Of a DNA stretch of 64,000 nucleotides, positions 57,325 to 64,000 are shown piece after piece (position 1 is the stretch's first letter; each line of letters begins with the position of its first letter). The notes under the pieces are model-generated. The model was not told the origin of the DNA and did not search any database. It worked only from the letters and a program-made list of their open reading frames with translations. A program made the position numbers and the translations under genes. Origin of the DNA: Sphingobacterium rhinopitheci (GTDB lineage: Bacteria; Bacteroidota; Bacteroidia; Sphingobacteriales; Sphingobacteriaceae); NCBI RefSeq assembly GCF_022627575.1, contig NZ_JADEYQ010000002.1:186001-250000 (forward strand). The letters run 5' to 3'.

Positions 57325-57432
57325 TCGATTAGGGGTGCCTTGTCATAGTACACAAACCAAGGCTGAGATTATACCCTGTTTTACAGTTGTAAAACATACC
57401 TGATCTGGGTAATGCCAGCGTAGGGAAGGGCG
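57325..57432 (+). promoter_or_regulatory. TPP riboswitch (THI element)
   Basis: The conserved THI core is present in order: AGGGGTGCC (57331), the P3 pair CCTTG/CAAGG, GGCTGAGATTATACCC (57361), ACCTGATCTGGGTAATGCCA (from 57399) and GCGTAGGGA (57419). This RNA binds thiamine pyrophosphate and normally lowers expression of the gene behind it when TPP is plentiful. Just after it, AAGGGCGGTTA can pair imperfectly with TAACCCCTT (about 57426-57460) and could be the switching hairpin. No long T-run follows it, so control may be of translation. Confidence 0.95.
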
Positions 57433-57496
57433 GTTAAATGCACAACTATTGTAACCCCTTGCAGTAGTATATTTAACTCAAATTAATTAATTTTTT

Positions 57497-59878
57497 ATGA
57501 AAAAGCAAATCTTAATCCTCTGGATTATGTGTTTACTTACAACAATTCTGTATGCGCAAGAAAAAATTACGCTTAAAGTAATTAACAAAAAAATGTCCCC
57601 CATACCTGGGGCGACGATCACAGTAGATGGAAAAACAATGCAGAGTGACCAACTCGGCATATTGACGTTTTTATTGATCAATCCCGAACATGCTGAAATA
57701 AGCGTGAAGCACATGGGATACCATCCCAAGACTTTCCTATTAGGTAAAACAACAACTGCAGTCACCGTTCAGCTCACAGAGTCATCTATTCAAGCAGACG
57801 AAGTATTTGTTTATGCTACTAGAGCGGGTGAAAATTCGGGTACTACCTACAAAAACCTGACAAAGGAAGACCTTCAAAAAAATAACTTAGGCCAAGACAT
57901 ACCTTACTTACTGGATCAAACTCCAGGTGTCGTTGTAGGATCTGATGCTGGTGCCGGAATAGGCTACACGAACATGACTATACGAGGGTCCAATGGTCAA
58001 CGGATCAATGTAACATTGAATGGTATTCCATTAAATGATGCCGAAAGCATGGGTTCATTTTTTGTCAATCTACCCGACTTCGCCTCGAGCACAGAAAGTA
58101 TACAAATACAACGTGGAATAGGTACCTCTACCAATGGTGGTGCTGCCTTTGGTGGTTCCATCAACATACAGTCTGATGCCTTAGAAACAGATGGATATGC
58201 GGAATTAAACAATACATATGGATCTTATAATACCTGGAAAAACACATTCAAAATAGGATCAGGACTTCTAAACAACAAATTCGCTTTTAATGCCCGCCTA
58301 TCAAGAATTGTCTCCGATGGCTATATTGACCGTGCCACATCGAATTTAAAATCCTTTTATGTCGATGCAGGATATTATGGCAAGAAGCATCAATTGAAAG
58401 CCACTATATTCTCCGGCAAGGAGAAAACGTACCAAGCATGGGATGGTGTACCAGAAGATAAGCTGGAGTCTGACAGAACCTACAATGTATTTACGTATTT
58501 AAATCAAACGGATAATTATACACAGACACACCATCACTTACACTACAATTATTTTGCTACAGATAATACAACTTTCAATTTAGCATTACATTATACCAAA
58601 GGTGCAGGCTATTATGAAGAATATAAAGCCAAGGAGAAATTTGCTAAATATGGTTTTGCAGACATCAATATTAAAGATTCTATAATCAACACAACAGATC
58701 TGATACGTCGCCGATGGTTAGACAATAAATTCTATGGCTTTGTATTCTCTTTAAACCACAAATTCAACAGCAATCAAATGCTGACTATTGGTGGAGCTGC
58801 AAATCAATACAAAGGAGATCACTTTGGAGAAGTGATATGGGCACAATATGCTTCAAACAGTGCATTAGGCGACAAATACTATAGCAATGATGCTATAAAA
58901 AATGACGCCAATATCTATGGTAAATGGAATGGTTCTTTTGGCAAGTTATATACGTATTTAGATCTACAATACCGTTTTGTAGATTATACTTTTGAAGGAT
59001 TTGACCACAATAAACAGTTAACAGATGTCAATGTGAAACATCACTTTTTCAACCCCAAAGCAGGACTAACTTATTCCTTAAGTACGGCTTCATCAATCTA
59101 TACCTCCTATGCATTTGCTAGTAAAGAACCTGTGCGTAATGATTATGTAGAGTCTGCAGCCAACGCGAGACCTACGGCAGAGCGGATGCATAATATAGAA
59201 GCAGGATACCGAATTCGTAAAGAAAATCTAAATATAGGTACTAATGTTTATGGTATGTTTTACAAAGATCAGCTAATACTAACAGGAGAAATAAATGATG
59301 TAGGTTCAGTACTTCGTGAGAATGTACCGAACAGCTATAGGATCGGTATAGAATTTGATGGTAGCTGGATAGTATCCGATAAATTCACCTGGAATGCTAC
59401 CGCAGCATTTAGCAGCAATAAAATCAAAAATTATAAAGAATACTTAGGTGTATTGGATGAGAACTGGTCTGATACCGGAGCGCCACAAGTAATAAAAGAA
59501 TATAATTCGACAACGATTTCTTTTTCACCATCTACGGTATTGTCCAATGAATTTGTGTATGCACTATATAATCCATTTCGCATAAGCCTAACGAGCAAAT
59601 ACGTCTCTCGACAATATTTAGATAATACAGAAGCTAAAGAAAGAAGTATAAATCCATTCTTTGTAAGTAACCTGAGGTTCCTATACAATTTCAGCATATT
59701 TGGTATCAAAAACATGGATGCTAATCTAGCCATCAATAATATTTTCAATAAAAAATATGAAACTAATGGCTATACCTATGGCGGAATTGATGCTACAAGT
59801 GGGCTAAGATTATATGGCAATGCTTACTATCCACAGGCAACTACTAACTTTTTACTAGGACTAAACGTAAGATTCTAA
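57497..59878 (+). CDS. TonB-dependent receptor, predicted thiamine (precursor) importer
   Basis: 793 residues, a single receptor without a SusD partner. Signal peptide (MKKQILILWIMCLLTTILYAQ), short CarboxypepD_reg-like domain (PIPGATITVDGKTMQSDQLG), then TonB-dependent plug (EVFVYATRAG, NLGQDIPYLLDQTPGVVVGS, MTIRGSNGQRINVTLNGIPL) and a barrel ending NFLLGLNVRF. Placement directly behind a TPP riboswitch makes uptake of thiamine, its phosphates or a precursor the likely role; Bacteroidota receptors with THI elements are known. No other thiamine gene lies nearby. A weak hairpin closes the gene at 59908. Confidence 0.9.
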   Translation: MKKQILILWIMCLLTTILYAQEKITLKVINKKMSPIPGATITVDGKTMQSDQLGILTFLLINPEHAEISVKHMGYHPKTFLLGKTTTAVTVQLTESSIQADEVFVYATRAGENSGTTYKNLTKEDLQKNNLGQDIPYLLDQTPGVVVGSDAGAGIGYTNMTIRGSNGQRINVTLNGIPLNDAESMGSFFVNLPDFASSTESIQIQRGIGTSTNGGAAFGGSINIQSDALETDGYAELNNTYGSYNTWKNTFKIGSGLLNNKFAFNARLSRIVSDGYIDRATSNLKSFYVDAGYYGKKHQLKATIFSGKEKTYQAWDGVPEDKLESDRTYNVFTYLNQTDNYTQTHHHLHYNYFATDNTTFNLALHYTKGAGYYEEYKAKEKFAKYGFADINIKDSIINTTDLIRRRWLDNKFYGFVFSLNHKFNSNQMLTIGGAANQYKGDHFGEVIWAQYASNSALGDKYYSNDAIKNDANIYGKWNGSFGKLYTYLDLQYRFVDYTFEGFDHNKQLTDVNVKHHFFNPKAGLTYSLSTASSIYTSYAFASKEPVRNDYVESAANARPTAERMHNIEAGYRIRKENLNIGTNVYGMFYKDQLILTGEINDVGSVLRENVPNSYRIGIEFDGSWIVSDKFTWNATAAFSSNKIKNYKEYLGVLDENWSDTGAPQVIKEYNSTTISFSPSTVLSNEFVYALYNPFRISLTSKYVSRQYLDNTEAKERSINPFFVSNLRFLYNFSIFGIKNMDANLAINNIFNKKYETNGYTYGGIDATSGLRLYGNAYYPQATTNFLLGLNVRF

Positions 59879-59907
59879 AAAAGAATCTTCATAATAGCAA
59901 ACTAAAT

Positions 59908-59950
59908 TTGAGGAAGGGTCACTGAACTATTCTTTTGACCTTTCCTCAAT
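59908..59950. terminator. Probable terminator hairpin after the TonB receptor
   Basis: TTGAGGAAGGGTCA pairs with TGACCTTTCCTCAA (one G-U pair). The following T-run is weak, so the terminator call is provisional. Confidence 0.6.
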
Positions 59951-59982
59951 TAAACTCGATATAATATCAACATTATGACACA

Positions 59983-61004
59983 CTGAAACCTGTTGAAGCA
60001 TCGATATAATATCAACCCTTTGTCATGCTGAAACCTGTTGAAGCATCTAAAAAACAGGCATTAATAAAGCTAGACGGCATACAAAGCCAATGTAAACTTG
60101 AAGATTCTTCCTCTCGTCAGAAAGACAAAAAAAAGAAAGACCTGTCATGCTGAAACCTGTTGAAGCATCTAAAAAATAGGCATTAATAAAGATAGATGAA
60201 ATACAAAGCCAATGTAAACTTCTAGATTCTTCCTTGCGTCAGAAGGACAAAAAAAGAAAGACCTGTCATGCTGAAACTTGTTGAAGCATCTATATAATAT
60301 AAACCCTATGTCATACTAAAACCTGTTGAAGCATCTAAAAAATATCAACCCTTTGTCATGCTGAACCTGTTGAAGCATCTAAAAATAGGCATCAATAAAG
60401 CTAGATGAAACACAACCCCAATATCAACTTCTAGATTCTTCCTCTCGTCAGAAAGACAAAAAAAAGAAAGACCTGGCGTGCTGAAACCTGTTGAAGCATC
60501 TAAAAAATAGGTACCAATAAAGCTAGACGGCATACAAAGCCAATGTAAACTTCTAGATTCTTCCTTGCGTCAGAAGGACAAAAAAAAGAAAGACCTGTCA
60601 TGCTGAAACCTGTTGAAGCATCTATATAATATAAACCCTATGTCATGCTGAACCTGTTGAAGCATCTAAAAATAGGCATCAATAAAGCTAGATGAAACAC
60701 AACCCTAATGTAAACTTGAAGATTCTTCCTTGCGTCAGAAGGACAAAAAAAAGAAAGACCTGTCATACTGAACCTGTTGAAGCATCTAAAAAATAGGTGC
60801 CATCCAAGCCATGAGAATACACAACCCTAATGTAAACTTCTAGATTCTTCCTTGCGTCAGAAGGACAAAAAGATAGAAAGACAAAAAGATAGAAAGACCT
60901 GTCATGCTGAAACCTGTTGAAGCATCTAAAAAATAGGTGCCAATAAAGATAGATGAAATACAAAGCCAATGTAAACTTCTAGATTCTTCCTCTCGTCAGA
61001 AAGA
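59983..61004. repeat. Composite tandem-repeat array (120-bp and ~45-bp units)
   Basis: Two modules alternate. Module A, TGTCATGCTGAAACCTGTTG followed by AAGCATCT, occurs 11 times, starting near 59978 (partial), 60021, 60142, 60263, 60308, 60354, 60473, 60595, 60639, 60759 and 60899. Module B, AGATTCTTCCTTGCGTCAGA then AGGAC, occurs 7 times, near 60101, 60224, 60432, 60556, 60719, 60842 and 60982. A-to-A distances are about 120 bases when B lies between, and 40-46 when it does not; the unit before the last A is about 140. Each A is an imperfect palindrome (TGCT...AGCA, AAC...GTT). No coding frame spans it. It resembles the short palindromic intergenic repeats widespread in Bacteroidota. Confidence 0.85.
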
Positions 61005-61083
61005 CAAAAAAAAGAAAGGACAAAAAATAGAAGTACAAAAGGATACTGCTATGCTTATAAATATTTATTTTTAACCATTCACT

Positions 61084-61115
61084 TTTGTGTTTCTAGACGA
61101 TACTTTATACTTTTA
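61084..61115 (+). promoter_or_regulatory. Promoter of dtd
   Basis: TTTG (61084-61087), a 20-base spacer and TACTTTTA (61108-61115) agree with the Bacteroidota consensus in all but the final base. Only 4 bases separate it from the ATG, so the message would be leaderless. Confidence 0.5.
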
Positions 61116-61119
61116 GGCT

Positions 61120-61578
61120 ATGCGCGCAGTAATACAAAGAGTAACACAGGCATCATGTACGGTAGATGATGTTATAACAGGGCAGATAGAAAATGGATTA
61201 CTTATTCTATTAGGTATCGAAGAGGATGACAGTACCATAGACATGGAATGGATGGCCCAGAAATTCGTCAACTTACGTATCTTTTCAGATGAGCAGGGAT
61301 TAATGAATAAATCAATACAGGATATAAATGGCAATATTCTATTAATATCTCAATTTACGTTGTATGCACAAACGAAAAAAGGAAATCGTCCTTCCTATAT
61401 ACGTGCCGCAAAACCTCCTATTGCAAAACCTATGTACGAAGCCATGGCTAAGCAATTAAGTGATTTACTACAGAAAGAGGTACAATTAGGTATTTTTGGA
61501 GCAGACATGAAAATCAGCTTATTAAATGATGGTCCCGTAACAATCATGATGAATAGCAAAGACAAAGATAATTATTAG
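61120..61578 (+). CDS. dtd: D-aminoacyl-tRNA deacylase
   Basis: 152 residues, the usual Dtd length. It removes wrongly charged D-amino acids (and Gly) from tRNA. The two family motifs are LLISQFTLYAQTKKGNRPSY (SQFT) and LLNDGPVTIMM (N-x-GPVT); the start MRAVIQRVTQASCTVDDVIT is also typical. It lies after the repeat array and 10 bases before the alpha/beta hydrolase gene, so dtd, the hydrolase and the MazG gene are probably one operon. Confidence 0.96.
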   Translation: MRAVIQRVTQASCTVDDVITGQIENGLLILLGIEEDDSTIDMEWMAQKFVNLRIFSDEQGLMNKSIQDINGNILLISQFTLYAQTKKGNRPSYIRAAKPPIAKPMYEAMAKQLSDLLQKEVQLGIFGADMKISLLNDGPVTIMMNSKDKDNY

Positions 61579-61588
61579 AACTTCAAAG

Positions 61589-62614
61589 ATGACTAGATGG
61601 TTCTTCTCCCTCCTTTTATTGGTTTCCTTTTCAGGATTTTCCCAGCAAAACGAAATAGAAAAAAGTAAGAACAAGTTCAACCAATTTATCGATGTACATG
61701 GCGGCCATGTAAAAACCAAGCATACACATTTACATTACCTGCAATGGGGCTGTACAAACCAGAAAACACTGATTTGGTTACATGGTAGCTTGAGCAATGC
61801 CTTCGAAATAGAGCCTTTTGCGAAAGATATCATCAAATTAGGGTATCGTATTATTGCTATTGATTATTATGGTCATGGAAGTACGAAGATCCCTGCGGAT
61901 AAATTTTCTGCTACAGATCTTTTACAGGATATCAACACCTTATTAGATAGCTTACATATTCCAACATGTACGGTAGGTGGATTTTCAAGAGGTGCCTATT
62001 TAGCTACTATGTTTTATAACAAGTACCCACAAAAAGTAGATGCTCTAATCCTTGAGGATGGTGGAGTAAGTCCATTTTTAGAACATTTCACCACATTATC
62101 ATCTGAACAGTTAAAAACAAAAGTTGATGAAGAAATCCAAAATCGTCCAGCAGAACTTTTTGAGGAATATGACCACGAGGAAGAGGCTTATTGTGCATTA
62201 GAGCCTTACGGCGAAACAAATAAAAATCAACGCTATAAGAATTTTTCTTTTATAAGGTTTAACAAGGGCAAATATGTTATCTATAAAGACATCGATAAGC
62301 TATATGGACTAGATAGTTATGAAAATATATCACTTTTAACAAAAGGCAAATTATTCTCAAATCCCTTTGCCAACGAATTGATGTTATTTCCATATTATGA
62401 TATTATTGCTACGACTACAGTCCCTACTTTACTATTAGAAGCATCTTCAAAAAATGATCCTTTCCCAAATACATCCTATTACCTAAATTTGAAACGCACA
62501 AATAACAATATTACATACAACACGTTTGCTAAATCAGACCATACTATTCATCACGAAGAGCCTAGAAAGTTTATAAAAGCATTAACAAAATTTCTCAAAT
62601 ACAATGACAATTAA
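61589..62614 (+). CDS. Secreted alpha/beta hydrolase
   Basis: 341 residues with a signal peptide (FFSLLLLVSFSGFSQQ). The alpha/beta fold shows TLIWLHGSLSNAFEIEPFA (oxyanion HG), IIAIDYYGHGSTKIP, the nucleophile elbow CTVGGFSRGAYLATMFY (G-F-S-R-G), ALILEDGG, and a late SDHTIHHEEP whose His can complete the triad. The acid is probably an Asp near KNDPFPN. The substrate is unknown; esterase, peptidase or haloalkane-type activities are all possible. It overlaps the MazG gene by 11 bases. Confidence 0.82.
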   Translation: MTRWFFSLLLLVSFSGFSQQNEIEKSKNKFNQFIDVHGGHVKTKHTHLHYLQWGCTNQKTLIWLHGSLSNAFEIEPFAKDIIKLGYRIIAIDYYGHGSTKIPADKFSATDLLQDINTLLDSLHIPTCTVGGFSRGAYLATMFYNKYPQKVDALILEDGGVSPFLEHFTTLSSEQLKTKVDEEIQNRPAELFEEYDHEEEAYCALEPYGETNKNQRYKNFSFIRFNKGKYVIYKDIDKLYGLDSYENISLLTKGKLFSNPFANELMLFPYYDIIATTTVPTLLLEASSKNDPFPNTSYYLNLKRTNNNITYNTFAKSDHTIHHEEPRKFIKALTKFLKYNDN

Positions 62615-62930
62615 AGAAGCACAAGAGATCGTTGATAAATGGATCACCACGACAGGAGTTCGTTACTTCAATGAGTTGACCAATACCGCTATGCTCATGG
62701 AAGAAGTTGGAGAGGTAGCACGTATAATGGCTAGACAATATGGAGAGCAATCTTTTAAGAAATCAGATACCGAAGTAAACCTAGCCGACGAGATGGCAGA
62801 TGTACTATTTGTGCTGATATGCTTAGCCAACCAAACAGGTATTGACCTTACTGAAGCTTTAGCGAAAAACCTAGAGAAAAAAAATATTAGAGACGCCGAA
62901 CGACACAAAAATAACGACAAGTTGAAATAG
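62604..62930 (+). CDS. MazG-like nucleotide pyrophosphohydrolase
   Basis: 108 residues: a single MazG-type domain. The metal-binding pattern is complete: MLMEEVGEVARIMARQYGEQ (E-E-x-x-E) and LADEMADVLFVLICLANQTG (E-x-x-D). Such proteins hydrolyse nucleoside triphosphates, often damaged or non-canonical ones, to the monophosphate and pyrophosphate. It starts inside the alpha/beta hydrolase gene (11-base overlap) and its last codons (K-L-K-stop) form the left arm of a hairpin shared with the gene on the other strand. Confidence 0.88.
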   Translation: MTIKEAQEIVDKWITTTGVRYFNELTNTAMLMEEVGEVARIMARQYGEQSFKKSDTEVNLADEMADVLFVLICLANQTGIDLTEALAKNLEKKNIRDAERHKNNDKLK

Positions 62931-62948
62931 ATTATTCTATTTCAACTT
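62919..62948. terminator. Bidirectional terminator overlapping both stop codons
   Basis: AAGTTGAAATAG (62919-62930) and CTATTTCAACTT (62937-62948) are perfect reverse complements around ATTATT. The TAG of the MazG gene and the stop codon of the minus-strand EEP gene lie within the arms, so both proteins end in K-L-K. Confidence 0.75.
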
Positions 62949-63698
62949 GATTTCAGCATACAGCGGCAAGTGATCGGATTCTGTATTTGCTTTCGGTAAC
63001 ACATGATACTTCAGCCAAGTAAACTTAGTATTTTTAGTTACCATAATATAATCGATCTCCTCAGTTGGTTTTGTATTAGGAAATGTAGGGCTATTATTTT
63101 TAGTATTACGGTCAAAAACATTTTCTAAAATTTTAATCGCTTCAGCATCCGGCTTAGCATTTAGATCACCTACTAAAATCAAAGGCCTGCTATACAAATC
63201 GCCCAGCTCATTGATAAATTCTGCCTGCGCTATTCTATTCGTAGGCTTTAGATCTAGGTGTGTATTAGCTACCGAAAAAGACTTACCGTCGGGCAATTCA
63301 ATATCAACGATTGCTAAAGATCGTACTTCACTAGGATCTGGATTGGGCAGATCATACCTACGCTTTCCTATTATCTTATGCTTGGTAAGGATAACAGTAC
63401 CATAATACCCCTTTTCCAAATTTATACCTTTAGAGAAAAAGAAATCCATATTTGTCAATTCTGCCAATCGCTTAGCTTGATTAATATTTCCCGAACGCGA
63501 GACATTGATATCCACTTCTTGAATACCAACAACATCCGCATCCGCCTCTATAATAACTTTGGCAATAGCCTCCAAGTCAATAACCCCTTTTTGAGCAGGA
63601 GGATTACCATGATGAATATTGTACGTTAATACTTTTAGCGTCTGTGCTTGGGCTAAATAAGTATTAAAAAAAATGATAAGTAAGATGAAAAAACGCAT
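62937..63698 (-). CDS. Secreted endonuclease/exonuclease/phosphatase-family hydrolase
   Basis: 253 residues with a signal peptide (FFILLIIFFNTYLAQAQ). The EEP fold motifs appear in order: LKVLTYNIHHGN (Asn), DADVVGIQEVDIN (Glu, metal), SVANTHLDLKPTN (His), LILVGDLNAKPDAEAI (D-x-N) and ESDHLPLYAEIKL (SDH). Members outside the cytoplasm include phosphodiesterases and DNases; which one applies is open. It is a single gene on the minus strand, divergent from the gamma-glutamyltransferase gene. Confidence 0.88.
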   Translation of the reverse strand: MRFFILLIIFFNTYLAQAQTLKVLTYNIHHGNPPAQKGVIDLEAIAKVIIEADADVVGIQEVDINVSRSGNINQAKRLAELTNMDFFFSKGINLEKGYYGTVILTKHKIIGKRRYDLPNPDPSEVRSLAIVDIELPDGKSFSVANTHLDLKPTNRIAQAEFINELGDLYSRPLILVGDLNAKPDAEAIKILENVFDRNTKNNSPTFPNTKPTEEIDYIMVTKNTKFTWLKYHVLPKANTESDHLPLYAEIKLK

Positions 63699-63762
63699 AT
63701 AGAATTATTTATTGTCTGAATATAACTATATTTAGTGTCAAAAAAACAATCTTTCCCTTAAT

Positions 63763-64000
63763 ATGAAAAAAAACTGGTTTATACTGATCATTGCTTTTAT
63801 CAGTTTCAGCTGTGCAACACACAAAAACAACCAAACTAACCAACAACAAGAATATAAAAATGGTGCTGTCGTAACAGCTCACCCTTTAGCTTCTGACGTA
63901 GGCGTTACTATTCTAAAAAAAGGCGGCAACGCCGTTGATGCTGCTATAGCCGTAAAATTTGCTTTAGCGGTAGTATATCCCAATGCAGGAAATCTTGGCG
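63763..64000 (+). CDS. ggt: Gamma-glutamyltransferase, N-terminal part (cut by window end)
   Basis: An open frame of 79 codons running off the window. It begins [20 protein letters not shown], a lipoprotein signal with Cys 17, then a short Asn/Gln-rich linker and [20 protein letters not shown] then [20 protein letters not shown]. The [18 protein letters not shown] pattern is the start of the gamma-glutamyltranspeptidase fold. The enzyme cleaves gamma-glutamyl bonds, for example of glutathione, in the periplasm. The catalytic Thr lies beyond the window, so activity cannot be judged. Confidence 0.88.
   Translation, partial: MKKNWFILIIAFISFSCATHKNNQTNQQQEYKNGAVVTAHPLASDVGVTILKKGGNAVDAAIAVKFALAVVYPNAGNLG

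Larger units (their letters stand above)
57158..57496. other. Divergent region between the amidohydrolase and TonB-receptor genes
   Basis: 339 bases. The left part is AT-rich and must hold the amidohydrolase promoter, for which I see no consensus. The right part holds the TATGTTTG promoter box, the TPP riboswitch and a short leader for the plus-strand receptor. Confidence 0.6.

Noticed and set aside
57317..57356. Inverted repeat TTTGTGTA/TACACAAA overlapping the -7 box and the P3 part of the riboswitch
   Set aside because: The left arm is within the promoter and would not be transcribed if the start is near 57325; probably chance.
60345..60969. Small open frames of 62-68 codons on the minus strand within the repeats
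   Set aside because: They are produced by the repeated sequence itself (the same residues recur in each), with no independent support.
59983..61004. Possible CRISPR array
   Set aside because: Spacing is periodic, but the 'spacers' are themselves repeated (module B and flanks) and there are no cas genes; it is a tandem-repeat array.
1..64000. tRNA, rRNA, transposase or phage genes
   Set aside because: I looked for tRNA-like T-loop sequences, IS-type inverted ends and integrase or transposase motifs among the frames and found none that I could support.

Overview
The window comes from a low-GC member of the Bacteroidota, most likely Sphingobacteriaceae (Sphingobacterium-like). This rests on the T9SS genes gldKLMN, six SusC/SusD outer-membrane import pairs, DUF4302 and DUF4271 proteins, and promoters of the Bacteroidota type (TAnnTTTG -7 box). 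The species is an inference. I saw no rRNA, tRNA, CRISPR array, transposase or phage gene.

Layout. 1-2.9 kb: the end of an AddB-like nuclease gene converging on a JmjC/cupin-like protein. 3-7.6 kb: gldK-gldL-gldM-gldN on the minus strand. 7.8-14 kb: housekeeping genes (hemD with DUF4271, tag, hpt, an AsmA-like/GT51 peptidoglycan transglycosylase, mrp). 14-34.5 kb: four consecutive minus-strand susC-susD operons, each closed by its own hairpin terminator. Pairs 1 and 3 are clear paralogues, and all four SusC share one N-terminal cassette. 34.9 kb: trmD alone. 35.7-52.8 kb: two paralogous four-gene import operons (susC-susD-zincin lipoprotein-DUF4302 lipoprotein) flanking a plus-strand trpE-trpG-trpC cluster. 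53-57 kb: dusB, then amidohydrolase-acylphosphatase-flippase on the minus strand. 57.3-59.9 kb: a TPP riboswitch and one TonB-dependent receptor. 59.98-61.0 kb: a composite tandem-repeat array. 61.1-64 kb: dtd, an alpha/beta hydrolase, a MazG-like protein, an EEP-family hydrolase and the start of a gamma-glutamyltransferase gene.

How it works together. SusC/SusD pairs are TonB-driven outer-membrane importers with surface lipoprotein lids. None here has a neighbouring glycoside hydrolase, ECF sigma/anti-sigma pair or hybrid sensor, so these are not classic polysaccharide loci. The two four-gene operons add a zinc-hydrolase lipoprotein and a DUF4302 lipoprotein, which suggests surface processing of a peptide-like or otherwise cleavable ligand. 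The trp genes carry a compact attenuator: a 23-codon leader ORF with three tandem Trp codons, in which a segment of the leader can pair with the 5' arm of the terminator. The TPP riboswitch predicts that the receptor behind it imports thiamine or a precursor.

The most rewarding points to follow are the three-segment trp attenuator with its nearly leaderless leader ORF, the twin zincin/DUF4302 import cassettes, the shared N-terminal cassette of four SusC genes, and the 120/45-bp repeat array.
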